A stretch of DNA of 25,935 nucleotides from Micrococcaceae bacterium UBA4005 (GTDB taxonomy: Bacteria; Actinomycetota; Actinomycetes; Actinomycetales; Micrococcaceae). The DNA lies in contig DGBL01000011.1 of NCBI GenBank assembly GCA_002384315.1, forward strand, positions 1-25,935, read 5' to 3'. Below are positions 1 through 7,357 of the stretch, one piece after another. Numbering within the stretch: position 1 is the stretch's first letter; each line of letters begins with the position of its first letter. The translations under genes and the position numbers were made by a program. The notes below the pieces were generated by a model that worked only from the letters and a program-made list of their open reading frames with translations, was not told the DNA's origin and made no database searches.

Positions 1-2241
1 CCCGGCCTCGTAGAGGACCTGCATCGGATCCTCAGCCGAGTACGAATTGAAATCTCCCGTGAGGAACACCTTTGCGGTGCCGGCGTCGGCGGAGACCTGG
101 CCAGCGAAATCGACCAGGGCGGTTGCCTGGGCGACGCGCGCGGCGTTCCAGGCTCCCTGCCCGTCCCCCTGGTCAGCGTTCGGTCCCGACGACGGCGCCG
201 AGCCCTTCGACTTGAAGTGGTTCGCGATCACCACGAACGTGCCAGCGGGACCATGCCCCTGCGGTGTGAACGCCTGCGCCAGCGGTTTGCGCGCGTTCGC
301 AAAGGCCACCGTGTCGTTGAGGATGACAGATTCGCCGACGGGTTCCACCACCGACGTGCGGTAGATGAAAGCCGTCCGGATTACATCCTCATCCGCAAGA
401 GCGGGCAAAGCCGCCGGGGATCTCACATAGTCCCAGGCTCCCGGTTCCCGCTCGTTCAGCGCAGCGGTGAGCGTGGCGAGGGTGTCGTCCCGGTCCTTGC
501 CGAACTTCGCCGAGTTCTCGATCTCTTCGAGGCTGACGACGTCGGCGCCCAGACCGGTGATCGCCGCGACGATCTTCGCTTCCTGGCGCTCGAGATTCTC
601 GGCATTCGCGGCACCTCGGGCCTCGCAGCCACCGCGCACAGTGATCGGGTTGCCGTCCCGGTCCGTGTAATAGGTGCATCCGGAGAGCTGGTCCCCGGTG
701 GTGGTGAAGTAGTTCAGGACATTGAAGGAAGCGATCGACAGGTTCCCGCCGACAGCCTCCGGAGCGGCAGGGCGCTGCCCGCTGAAAGCTGCCGGCTGTA
801 CCGTCGTCGGCGTGTCCGGGGAAAGTTCACCCAGCGGCTGGAACTTCCAACTGCTGTTGCGGTAGTCCAGGATCACCGGGGAGGTGAACCCGACGCGCGA
901 ATGCACCCGTATCGGCTGGTCGATGGTCAGGTATGGCAGCACCCTGGACCGGTTCGCCGCGCTGAGGAAGTTCGTGGTCGCACCGTCGTCGAGCTTGACC
1001 GAACGCGCCGCATTGTCCGCGGCGACGGCCGCGTTTTCCGGGGTCCCAGGGGGTGCTACCTCGGTGGGCTGGACGAGGGCCGTAGTGCCGGCGGCGAGGG
1101 TGATCTCCCCGTACTGGTTCAGGGCGTAATTGTCCGAGACGGTGAACGGGCCATCCGGCTGCAGCAGCATCCCCTCCAGCGCCTCACGTGCCAGGGGATC
1201 GGCAGGCAGCCCGGTGGAAGTCACTTTTACTGCCTCGGCCGGGGAATCCAGGATGGTCATAGCGCCAGCCGGAACACTGAGCTGGGTCAGGCCGAAATAC
1301 TCACCGGCCGTCCCGGAGACCTGGACGTAATCCCCGACGGCGACCTCGGGCACCGTAGCGGGGGAATAAATGAAGAGTGCGTCCGAGCCAATGCGCTCGG
1401 CCGTCCCGCCCGTTCCGGGTGTCTGCACGTAATACCCGCCGAAACCGCCGGTCGGATACGCCGCAGTGACGATACCGCGCGTGGTCACGGTCTGGCCCAG
1501 GAACGGTGTAGCTGCAGCGTCGCCCTGGATCTTGCTGATGGGGGTCACCGCGCCGGCGGGTGGAGGTTCTGGGCTACTGCCGGTACTGCCCGAATTGGTA
1601 GGCGTGATCGATGCAGACAGCGTGAAATCAGCCTGGTTATTGTCCGAATCCGCTGCGTTAGTACGGTTCAAGGACTGCTGGTTGGTGGTGCTGCCAGGAG
1701 CCGTGGACGGGGCGGTTTCAAACGTATTCGAGCTGCCGTATCCGAGCAGGTCAGCCACCGGGTCCATGCCTACCACGGACCCGGTAGGCAGTGGGTCCAC
1801 TGGGAAGGACTGGCGAGCGAGGATGATTGTTCCGCCGCCGGCGGCCGTGTTCAGAGTGCCGAGGACATCGGGGGCTGGCAATGGTTCACCGTTGGTCGAA
1901 TTACTGCCGCCCTGGATGAGGAAGTAGCCGCGGGCCGGGATGGTGCCGTTCAGGGCCGTCAGGCCGGTTGGGGCGGAGGTTCCGCTGGCGGAGCGGTACT
2001 GCAACGACCAACCGTCAAGGCTTACGGGAGCATCCGTCGAGTTGTAGAGTTCGACAAATTTATGGGTGTACGGCGCCCCGGCACTACCACCGTTGAGGTA
2101 AGCCTCGTTGATCACTACACCCGCGGCTGCGGATGCTTCGGTGCCGGCCGGGACCTCGCCGGGCAGTGCTGCTGCGGGGGCGGCCGCCAGCGTGAGCGTC
2201 AGCAGCGCGCCGAGCATTGATGTCCATGACGAGTGAATCAT
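1..2241 (-). CDS. Secreted ExeM/NucH-like nuclease with lamin-tail domain (3' end outside window)
   Basis: Only the first 747 codons lie in the window; the C-terminus runs off the left edge. The ATG at 2241 is preceded by a good AGGAG and followed by a signal peptide (MIHSSWTSMLGALLTLTLAA, ending near APAAALPG), so the protein is exported. Residues about 38-165 form a lamin-tail domain (VVINEAYLNGG, KFVELYN, GWSLQYRS). Residues about 240-440 resemble the OB-fold-like region of ExeM/YhcR nucleases (VTTRGIVTAAYPTGGFGGYYVQ). An endonuclease/exonuclease/phosphatase domain begins near residue 500: SIASFNVLNYF with N507, SLEEIEN with E572/E573, VIANHFKSKG with H675, and LTGDFNSYSAEDP with D730/N732. 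These fit the metal and catalytic motifs of the family. The expected role is degradation of extracellular DNA or RNA for nutrients. Activity and exact substrate are inferred. The anchor or sorting region, if any, lies outside the window. Confidence 0.88.
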   Translation of the reverse strand, partial: MIHSSWTSMLGALLTLTLAAAPAAALPGEVPAGTEASAAAGVVINEAYLNGGSAGAPYTHKFVELYNSTDAPVSLDGWSLQYRSASGTSAPTGLTALNGTIPARGYFLIQGGSNSTNGEPLPAPDVLGTLNTAAGGGTIILARQSFPVDPLPTGSVVGMDPVADLLGYGSSNTFETAPSTAPGSTTNQQSLNRTNAADSDNNQADFTLSASITPTNSGSTGSSPEPPPAGAVTPISKIQGDAAATPFLGQTVTTRGIVTAAYPTGGFGGYYVQTPGTGGTAERIGSDALFIYSPATVPEVAVGDYVQVSGTAGEYFGLTQLSVPAGAMTILDSPAEAVKVTSTGLPADPLAREALEGMLLQPDGPFTVSDNYALNQYGEITLAAGTTALVQPTEVAPPGTPENAAVAADNAARSVKLDDGATTNFLSAANRSRVLPYLTIDQPIRVHSRVGFTSPVILDYRNSSWKFQPLGELSPDTPTTVQPAAFSGQRPAAPEAVGGNLSIASFNVLNYFTTTGDQLSGCTYYTDRDGNPITVRGGCEARGAANAENLERQEAKIVAAITGLGADVVSLEEIENSAKFGKDRDDTLATLTAALNEREPGAWDYVRSPAALPALADEDVIRTAFIYRTSVVEPVGESVILNDTVAFANARKPLAQAFTPQGHGPAGTFVVIANHFKSKGSAPSSGPNADQGDGQGAWNAARVAQATALVDFAGQVSADAGTAKVFLTGDFNSYSAEDPMQVLYEAG

Positions 2242-2340
2242 TGGGTGATCTCCTGTGCCAGGGCTTCCCCATCCCGCTGGCGAGAGCCCCAAAAGAAGGG
2301 GGATCCTTGCGGTGGAAGCATTGATCTCCACACCATCACA

Positions 2341-2373
2341 CCGGGGTGAACGCACGGTGGCTAGTGGGTGACA
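2341..2373 (-). promoter_or_regulatory. Possible PHO-box-like 11-nt repeat array upstream of the nuclease gene
   Basis: Read on the minus strand, three consecutive 11-mers occur: TGTCACCCACT (2373-2363), AGCCACCGTGC (2362-2352) and GTTCACCCCGG (2351-2341). CACC sits at the same place in each unit. Only the last fits the actinobacterial PHO unit (GTTCAYY) well. The array lies about 100-132 nt upstream of the nuclease start and points towards it. Control by the RegX3/PhoP-type regulator is inference; extracellular nucleases are frequent Pho targets in bacteria. Confidence 0.35.
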
Positions 2374-2404
2374 TTCGCCGCAGGAAGTCCGGGGCAACGG
2401 AAAA

Positions 2405-2426
2405 GCCCCCGGCCGGAGCCGGGGGC
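2405..2426 (-). terminator. Rho-independent terminator of tRNA-Ser
   Basis: A perfect 9-bp GC stem (GCCCCCGGC, 2405-2413, with GCCGGGGGC, 2418-2426) has a CGGA tetraloop. On the minus strand it is followed by TTTT (2404-2401). It lies about 45 nt past the 3' end of the tRNA-Ser gene. Confidence 0.85.
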
Positions 2427-2471
2427 CGCATCAAGGTGCTCCGCGGTGCACGGGTGGAGTACCTGACTGAG

Positions 2472-2559
2472 CGGAAGGTAAGGGATTCGAACCCTTGAGA
2501 CGGGGTAACCGCCCACTGGTTTTCAAGACCAGCTCCTTCGGCCGCTCGGACAACCTTCC
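2472..2559 (-). tRNA. tRNA-Ser(UGA)
   Basis: This is an 88-nt class II tRNA. The acceptor arms GGAAGGT and ACCTTCC pair fully, with discriminator G. The anticodon arm is CTGGT-CTTGAAA-ACCAG, giving anticodon UGA, which reads UCN serine codons. The T-arm contains GGTTCGAATCC, and the long variable arm is typical of serine tRNAs. The 3' CCA is not encoded and must be added after transcription. Confidence 0.96.
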
Positions 2560-2617
2560 ATCGGTAGTCTTTCATATGAGTGGGATCCACCAAAATGTTC
2601 GAGGACAGGAGAAACCC

Positions 2618-2928
2618 ATGAAAGCCATAGTCATAGATGGTGCCGGGGGACCCGAGGTTCTCCACCTGCGCGAGGTGCCCGACCCGCAGCTGGCGGCCGG
2701 AGAGATTCTGATCGATGGCGATTCAGTTGGCGCTGGCTTTCGGGGCGGTCGATTGGTGGTCATTGGGCTGCAGGGCGGGTGGATCCGCTGGTCACCCGTA
2801 CCTTTCCACTGGCTGAAGCTGCGGCCGCACACGCGTACTTCGATTCCGGAGTGCATACGGGGAAGGTCCTGCTGACGGTCGACCACGCCACAGCCACAGG
2901 TGCGGACGCGGACGCCGGATCGGTGTAA
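2618..2928 (+). pseudogene. Remnant of an NADPH:quinone oxidoreductase / zinc-type alcohol dehydrogenase (MDR family)
   Basis: An intact start region (AGGAG, then ATG at 2618) opens into MKAIVIDGAGGPEVLHLREVPDPQLAAGEILID, the usual N-terminus of quinone oxidoreductases. After about 43 residues the reading jumps to GGRLVVIGLQGG, which normally lies deep in the cofactor-binding domain. A second jump and frame change near 2785 leads to VDPLVTRTFPLAEAAAAHA followed by YFDSGVHTGKVLLTVD, the usual C-terminus, ending at the TAA at 2926. Only about 310 bp remain of a gene normally near 1 kb. Catalytic and NADPH-binding cores are gone, so no enzyme activity is expected. The family call rests on the terminal motifs and is firm. 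The deletion boundaries are approximate. Confidence 0.85.
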
Positions 2929-2954
2929 GAATACCGCCGTGAGAATATAGCCCT

Positions 2955-3155
2955 ATGACTGAACCACAGCCAGCGGACCCCAGCCAGCACCAGGACGACG
3001 CCGCGCCCCACCAACCCGCCGCGCCCCAGAAGCACGACGACGACGCCGGGGGCCCGGCGACGCTCGCGGAACTGGTCGGCGAGGACGGTGAACCGCGGCG
3101 CAGCAGAGCGGAACCGCTGCTGAAGGATCCGCATACTCCCGGCCAGTACCTGTAG
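2955..3155 (+). CDS. Small uncharacterised Asp/Pro/Gln-rich protein
   Basis: This 66-codon ORF starts with ATG 2955 (MTEPQPADPSQHQDD) and ends at TAG 3155, five nucleotides before the next ORF. Third codon positions are strongly G/C, as in real genes of this genome. The composition (Asp, Pro, Gln, His) suggests a disordered, acidic, cytoplasmic peptide with a more conserved-looking tail (ATLAELVGEDGEPRRSRAEPLLKDP). No domain is recognised and the ribosome-binding site is poor. It may be the N-terminal part of the following protein separated by a frameshift, or a short translationally coupled leader gene. Long antisense ORFs here look like GC-rich shadows. Confidence 0.5.
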   Translation: MTEPQPADPSQHQDDAAPHQPAAPQKHDDDAGGPATLAELVGEDGEPRRSRAEPLLKDPHTPGQYL

Positions 3156-3160
3156 CGGCG

Positions 3161-3628
3161 GTGGTACTGTTCGCGGCGGCCAGACAGGGGCGCAGGGATG
3201 ATAGTGAGCTCGGGACGGGCGTCTGGCGTCGGGCGCACGACCGCTTCCGGCGTGGGCTGGACCGCTTCCATCAGGTCCTTGAAGGGGTGGAAGACGAAGA
3301 CCTGTACAACCAGTTGGTCCGGACGGCGGATCGGCTGAGCGCACTTCTGCCGCACGTCCGAAGCGTGTGCCTGCGCGCCCACGCCCAGGCTCCGGGCACC
3401 GGGATGGATATTCCAGGGGCGCTGCTGGAGGTGCATCGGGCGCTGTCCCGAGCCGGGAACACGCTGGCTACGACGGCGGAAGCCGCGGCGATGGCCCGGC
3501 TAGACGCAGAGCGTTGGGGGATTGCTTCCTCGGGCCGGGAGAACGTGGACCGGCGAGCCGATCTGGTTGCCGAGGACATCGCCGAAGCGCTCGCCGCGAT
3601 GGCGCGGGCGGCTGCGGGGAAAGAGTGA
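3161..3628 (+). CDS. Uncharacterised helical cytoplasmic protein
   Basis: The 155-residue product has no signal peptide or membrane segment and looks almost entirely helical: GVWRRAHDRFRRGLDRFHQVLEGVED near residues 20-45, then repeated Ala/Arg/Glu heptad-like stretches to the end (RADLVAEDIAEALAAMARAA). I have the impression of having seen similar proteins in Micrococcaceae but recognise no functional domain. The start is uncertain: GTG 3161 has no clear ribosome-binding site and the frame stays open upstream, but third-position GC drops there, so 3161 is kept. It follows the 66-residue ORF with a 5-nt gap, which suggests coupling. A hairpin follows the stop codon. Confidence 0.72.
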   Translation: MVLFAAARQGRRDDSELGTGVWRRAHDRFRRGLDRFHQVLEGVEDEDLYNQLVRTADRLSALLPHVRSVCLRAHAQAPGTGMDIPGALLEVHRALSRAGNTLATTAEAAAMARLDAERWGIASSGRENVDRRADLVAEDIAEALAAMARAAAGKE

Positions 3629-3672
3629 AGGCCCCGGTCCACCCCAACCGGAGTGAGGTACTGGGGGCCTTT
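3628..3672. terminator. Probable bidirectional terminator
   Basis: AAGGCCCC at 3628-3635 pairs with GGGGCCTT at 3664-3671, and T/A-rich edges flank both sides. It separates the + strand ORF ending at 3628 from the - strand tRNA-Thr ending at 3678. The 28-nt loop contains a competing CCGGT/ACCGG pairing, so the exact fold is uncertain. Confidence 0.5.
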
Positions 3673-3677
3673 CACGA

Positions 3678-3753
3678 TGGAGCCTCCTGCCAGAGTCGAA
3701 CTGGCGACCTTCTCATTACGAGTGAGACGCTCTACCGACTGAGCTAAGGAGGC
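3678..3753 (-). tRNA. tRNA-Thr(CGU)
   Basis: The acceptor arms GCCTCCT and AGGAGGC pair fully. The anticodon arm TCTCA-CTCGTAA-TGAGA gives anticodon CGU for ACG codons. The D-arm (TAGCTCAGTCGGTAGA) and T-arm (AGTTCGACTCT) are canonical. Unlike the nearby tRNA-Ser, the 3' CCA is encoded (3680-3678). Confidence 0.96.
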
Positions 3754-3800
3754 GAGTGGTTTGCGCCGGTATCAGCACGGCCCAATCCACAGAGGGTAAC

Positions 3801-3828
3801 TCTATAAGAGCCCGTGCCCGGCGGTCAA
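3801..3828 (-). promoter_or_regulatory. Promoter of tRNA-Thr
   Basis: On the minus strand TTGACC (3828-3823) is followed after 16 nt by TATAGA (3806-3801), or after 18 nt by TAGAGT. This is a near-consensus housekeeping sigma promoter about 45 nt upstream of the tRNA. Confidence 0.7.
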
Positions 3829-3852
3829 AGCGAGGTCTGGTCCTAGGGCAGG

Positions 3853-5460
3853 CTAGCAGCGCGCGCCGTCGTCGGGTACCGTCCCGTCCACGAAGTACGC
3901 GTCGACGATCGAGCCGATACACTCCCCGGCCCGCCCGTACGCAGTGTGGCCCTCGCCCTCCCAGGTGAGGTGCACTGCAGACTCCAACTGCCCTGCCAGC
4001 GAGACGGACCATTCATACGGGGTGGCCGGATCACCCGTGGTTCCGATGACCAGGATGGGGTCTGCGCCAGCAGCACGGATAGGAGCGGGCTCGCCGACCG
4101 GCGGGTACTTCCAGGCCGCGCAGGTCACACCGCCGTAGGCAAGGTACGCACCGATCGTCGGGGATGCCCGCACCAGGCGTTCCTCCTCCGCCTGCAGTTG
4201 GTCGCGGTCTGTAGCCATCGGGTAGTCGAGGCAGTTGATGGCGGTGAACGCATCCTCCGAGTTCGAACTGTAGGTTCCGTCTGCTTCGCGCTCCGCGGAG
4301 AGATCGGCGAGGTACTGGATGGTGCCAGGATCGCCCTGCAGCGCCTCGTCGATCGCCTGCGTGAGCAGCGGCCAGTTACCGTCGTCGTACAGCGGAAGGA
4401 TGAATCCCTGCAGGAACACGTCGATCGTCACCAGGCGGCCGTCGTCGGCGGTCATCGGTTGGCTCTCCACGGAATCGAAGAGATCCTGGATGGCACTGAC
4501 GCCCGCACCCACACCCTCCGGCAGCGGGCAGTCCGGCTCTGACTGGCAGAATCCGACGTAGGCGCGGATCGCTTTTTCGAACGCGGCTGCCTGCCCGAGC
4601 GTGACCTCCGCACTGGTCAGGGAAGGATCCAATGCGCCGTCGAGCACCAGCTTCCCGGAGCGCTCCGGGAAGAGGCCCGCGTATGTTGCGCCGAGTTTGC
4701 TGCCATAGGAAAACCCAAGGAAGTTCAGTTTCGGATCCCCGGCCAGGGCGCGCAGGATATCCAGGTCACGGGCGGCGCTGACGGTGTCCACGTGGCCGAG
4801 CAATGCGCCACTGCGCTCGGCGCAGAGCCCGGCGTATTCCCGGGCGTCGGCGACATAGAGCTCATACCGTTGGTCTGCGGTGGCTTCCGCAGGAATGTAT
4901 TTTTCCCTGTCCTGATCGCGTTCAGCGTCCGTGAGGCAGCCTACGGCCGAGGAGCGATTGACTCCGCGCGGGTCGAATCCCACGATGTCGAAGGACTCCC
5001 GCAGCCGCTCGCTGGTGATGAACGTGAGGCCGTCGCGCACGATGTTGACCCCGGAAGCTCCCGGGCCGCCAGGGTTCACCAGCAGGGTTCCCTGCGCCTG
5101 GCCGGTCGCGTCGGCGCGAATCACAGCAAGAGTGATAAACCCAGCGCCAGGATCCGCGTAGTCCAGGGGGACCTCCACCGACGCGCAGGCAAAGGATGCC
5201 TCGCAAGGCTCCCAGACGACCTCCTGCCCGTAGAACGGGGCCAGCTCCTCCGGTACGGAGCCGATCACCGCCGGGTCAGCGCGTTCCACCCCGGTCCGCG
5301 GGGTCGGCTCGCCGCCGTCGGAGCCTGGAACGCAGCCAGTCAACGCCAGGACGGCAACGACGGCTGTAACCGCAGCCCGGATCGGCGCACGACGTCGGAG
5401 GCGGGCCGCCAGCGCGTGCGGTTCCGGGTGCGCCGGCGGATGCATAGCGGCTGCGCTCAC
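3853..5460 (-). CDS. TAP-like alpha/beta-hydrolase lipoprotein (exported peptidase/esterase)
   Basis: The 535-residue product begins with an Arg-rich n-region, a hydrophobic stretch and the lipobox LALTGC with Cys43, so it is probably lipid-anchored outside the membrane. The alpha/beta-hydrolase core has the oxyanion-type motif NPGGPGASG (about 129-137), GFDPRGVNRS (161-170), nucleophile Ser251 in GFSYGS, Asp477 in IGTTGDPATP and His505 in EGHTAYG. The C-terminal part matches the TAP-like domain seen in SlpD/E-type tripeptidyl aminopeptidases and mycobacterial exported hydrolases. The natural substrate is not deducible. GTG 5460 overlaps the TGA of holB by four bases, which suggests coupled translation; ATG 5445 is an alternative start. 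It is the last gene of the tmk-holB operon, although its function is unrelated to replication. Confidence 0.88.
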   Translation of the reverse strand: MSAAAMHPPAHPEPHALAARLRRRAPIRAAVTAVVAVLALTGCVPGSDGGEPTPRTGVERADPAVIGSVPEELAPFYGQEVVWEPCEASFACASVEVPLDYADPGAGFITLAVIRADATGQAQGTLLVNPGGPGASGVNIVRDGLTFITSERLRESFDIVGFDPRGVNRSSAVGCLTDAERDQDREKYIPAEATADQRYELYVADAREYAGLCAERSGALLGHVDTVSAARDLDILRALAGDPKLNFLGFSYGSKLGATYAGLFPERSGKLVLDGALDPSLTSAEVTLGQAAAFEKAIRAYVGFCQSEPDCPLPEGVGAGVSAIQDLFDSVESQPMTADDGRLVTIDVFLQGFILPLYDDGNWPLLTQAIDEALQGDPGTIQYLADLSAEREADGTYSSNSEDAFTAINCLDYPMATDRDQLQAEEERLVRASPTIGAYLAYGGVTCAAWKYPPVGEPAPIRAAGADPILVIGTTGDPATPYEWSVSLAGQLESAVHLTWEGEGHTAYGRAGECIGSIVDAYFVDGTVPDDGARC

Positions 5461-6620
5461 GCGCCAAGGTCCTTCCGGGATAGCAATCCCACACTCATGG
5501 CCTCAATCGCCAGCAGGGAGGAGACGTTGGTGCCCACCAGCCGCGCCCGCGTCTCGTTGATAGTTTCGATCCTGCGAAGGGTCTGCTCCGCGGACCCTTG
5601 GTGCGCAAACGTCTCCAGTTCCCGGCGCAGCGGCTCGTTGACCAGTTCTCGCTGGTCCGCGACCTGCAGCATCAGCACGTCCCGGTAGAAGGAGATCAGG
5701 TCCGTCAGTGCGCGGTCGAAATAGTCATTCTTCGAACGTTTGGACCGGCGGGCCTGATCTTCTTCCAGCCGTTTGACCTGGCTCCGCATCGACGGCGGCA
5801 GCGCTCCGGATTCGGGGGCACCCAGCGCAGTGAGCAGGGCAGCGCGCTCCCGGGCGTCCCGTTCCTCAAAGGAGCTCTGAGCTTCAGCTTCGGCGAGTTT
5901 GACCAGATCCGCGGCGGCCTGCATCGCCGCGGAAAGCGAGTGCAGCGTCAGCGGGAGCCGCACAATCTGGTTACGGCGGTCGCGTGCGCCTTCGTCGGTA
6001 GCCAGCCGTTTGGCAACGCCGATATGGCTCTGTGCCGCCCGCGCAGCGGCCGCGGCGGTAGCTGGGCTGATCCCGTCCCGGACGGTGAGCAGTTCGGCAA
6101 CATCGCGAGCGGGCGGCAGTCGCAAGCTGACCATCCTGCAGCGGGAACGGATGGTCACCAGCACGTCCCCTGGGCTCGGGGCGCACAGTAGCCAGATGGT
6201 CCGCGGGGGTGGTTCCTCGATCGCCTTCAGGAGGACGTTGGTACTGCGTTCCTGCATGCGGTCGGCGTCTTCGACGATAATGATCCGCCACCGCCCGGTC
6301 GAGGGTTTGTCCTGCGCCTTGCGCACCAATTCGCGCGCTTCGTCGATGCTGATCGTGACCTTCTCCGTTGTCACGTTCGTCAGGTCTGCGTGCGATCCGG
6401 CCAGCGCCGTGCGGCAGGATTTGCAGCTGCCGCAACCGCGCTCCTGCGCATCCTCCCGGTCGCACAGGAGCGCCGCGGCGAAAGCACGCGCTGCATTCGA
6501 GCGCCCTGAACCGGGCGGGCCCGTGAACAGCCAGGCATGGGTAGGAGTACCCTGCCGAGAGGCGCGCGCCAACTGGTCCACGACTGTCTCCTGCCCGCGC
6601 AGGTCCTCCCAGACACTCAC
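5457..6620 (-). CDS. holB: DNA polymerase III subunit delta'
   Basis: This 387-residue AAA+ clamp-loader subunit helps load the beta sliding clamp at replication forks. It begins MSVWEDLRGQETVVDQL. The P-loop-like GPPGSGRS (34-41) has Arg in place of the Walker A lysine. Four cysteines (53, 63, 66, 69; CX9CX2CX2C) form the family zinc module. A Walker B-like IIIVEDADRM and the SRC motif (IRSRCR) follow. The degenerate P-loop fits an ATP-inactive stator subunit and is also found in related actinobacteria, so it is not a defect. GTG 6620 overlaps the TGA of tmk by four bases, and the stop overlaps the hydrolase start in the same way, giving a tightly coupled three-gene operon. Confidence 0.93.
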   Translation of the reverse strand: MSVWEDLRGQETVVDQLARASRQGTPTHAWLFTGPPGSGRSNAARAFAAALLCDREDAQERGCGSCKSCRTALAGSHADLTNVTTEKVTISIDEARELVRKAQDKPSTGRWRIIIVEDADRMQERSTNVLLKAIEEPPPRTIWLLCAPSPGDVLVTIRSRCRMVSLRLPPARDVAELLTVRDGISPATAAAAARAAQSHIGVAKRLATDEGARDRRNQIVRLPLTLHSLSAAMQAAADLVKLAEAEAQSSFEERDARERAALLTALGAPESGALPPSMRSQVKRLEEDQARRSKRSKNDYFDRALTDLISFYRDVLMLQVADQRELVNEPLRRELETFAHQGSAEQTLRRIETINETRARLVGTNVSSLLAIEAMSVGLLSRKDLGA

Positions 6621-7264
6621 CCGAGCAGTTCCTTCACTGTGCCCAGAATCCGGGCGGCGAGATCCGCGACGGGTTCCCTGGCAGGCAGCACCAGGTACCG
6701 TTCCGGGGCCTGCGCGGCGAGTTCCAGGAACGCCTGCCGGATCCGTTCGTGGAAGTCGTCCGGCTCGGATTCCATCCGGTCCTCCGACACGTTGCCGGCT
6801 GTGCGCCGGCTGCGGCCGTGAGATGGCTCGACGTCGAGCAGGACGGTGAGGTCAGGAAGCAGGCCGCCCACCGCCCACAAATTGATCTCCAGCACCTCTG
6901 CCGCGCCCAGACCGCGGCCAGCTCCCTGGTAGGCCACGGATGAATCCAGGTACCTATCGCAGACCACCATCTCGCCGCGGAGCAAAGCCGGGCGGATCAC
7001 CTGCTCCACATGGGCGGCCCGTGATGCGGCGAAGATCAGGGCCTCGGTCCGGGCGTCGATGTCGCCCTGGCCGTGGTTGAGCACCAACCCGCGCAGGCTC
7101 TCCCCGATAGCGGTTCCGCCCGGTTCGCGGGTGCGCACCACCGTAGCCCCGGTGGCCTCCACCGCAGAGGTCAGCAGGGACGCCTGGGTGGACTTGCCCG
7201 CCCCGTCTCCGCCCTCGAAGGCGATGAAGAGTCCGCCGGTCCGGGGAGGTCTGTCGAAAGTCAC
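6617..7264 (-). CDS. tmk: Thymidylate kinase (dTMP kinase)
   Basis: The enzyme phosphorylates dTMP to dTDP for DNA synthesis. The 215-residue product has the P-loop FEGGDGAGKST (Lys24), TREPGGT, the DR-Y motif VVCDRYLDSSVAYQG and a Lys/Arg-rich lid (EDRMESE). The ORF is open to 7474, but conserved sequence begins at GTG 7264 (VTFDRPPRTGGLFIAFEGGDG). A -10 hexamer six bases upstream implies that transcription starts at this GTG. The upstream extension overlaps the divergent gene and looks non-coding. It heads the tmk-holB-hydrolase operon. Confidence 0.94.
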   Translation of the reverse strand: MTFDRPPRTGGLFIAFEGGDGAGKSTQASLLTSAVEATGATVVRTREPGGTAIGESLRGLVLNHGQGDIDARTEALIFAASRAAHVEQVIRPALLRGEMVVCDRYLDSSVAYQGAGRGLGAAEVLEINLWAVGGLLPDLTVLLDVEPSHGRSRRTAGNVSEDRMESEPDDFHERIRQAFLELAAQAPERYLVLPAREPVADLAARILGTVKELLG

Positions 7265-7270
7265 CACCCC

Positions 7271-7276
7271 AGCGTA
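7271..7276 (-). promoter_or_regulatory. -10 element for leaderless tmk
   Basis: TACGCT on the minus strand lies 6 nt upstream of GTG 7264, the spacing expected if the transcript begins at the start codon. No ribosome-binding site is visible there. Confidence 0.6.
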
Positions 7277-7345
7277 CCGAGTGGCGGAGCTCGGCGGCCG
7301 CGCGCAACACTTCGGGGTCGATGACACGGAGGTGACGTGGAGGTT

Positions 7346-7351
7346 TAGCCT
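7346..7351 (+). promoter_or_regulatory. -10 element for the leaderless trans-sulfuration gene
   Basis: TAGCCT is followed by 6 nt (TGGACC) and then ATG 7358. No convincing -35 is visible. Confidence 0.55.
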
Positions 7352-7357
7352 TGGACC

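Noticed and set aside
217..2220. 667-codon open frame on the + strand
   Set aside because: It is a GC-driven shadow of the minus-strand nuclease gene, whose motifs (SFNVLNYF, GDFN, lamin-tail) are unambiguous. The + translation is Arg/Gly-rich with no recognisable domain.
2242..2340. Possible riboswitch in the nuclease leader
   Set aside because: Several short G/C stems can be drawn (CCCC/GGGG, GGGCT/AGCCC), but I could not match a known consensus such as the c-di-AMP ydaO type.
2760..3436. Two overlapping minus-strand ORFs (194 and 214 codons)
   Set aside because: They overlap each other and run across both the pseudogene and the + strand ORFs. Composition is Arg/Pro/Ser/Gly-rich as in shadow frames, and no motif is visible.
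5457..6620. Broken Walker A (Arg for Lys) as a sign of a dead holB
   Set aside because: Delta' subunits need not hydrolyse ATP, and the same GSGRS form is known in related actinobacterial proteins. The zinc module and SRC motif are intact.
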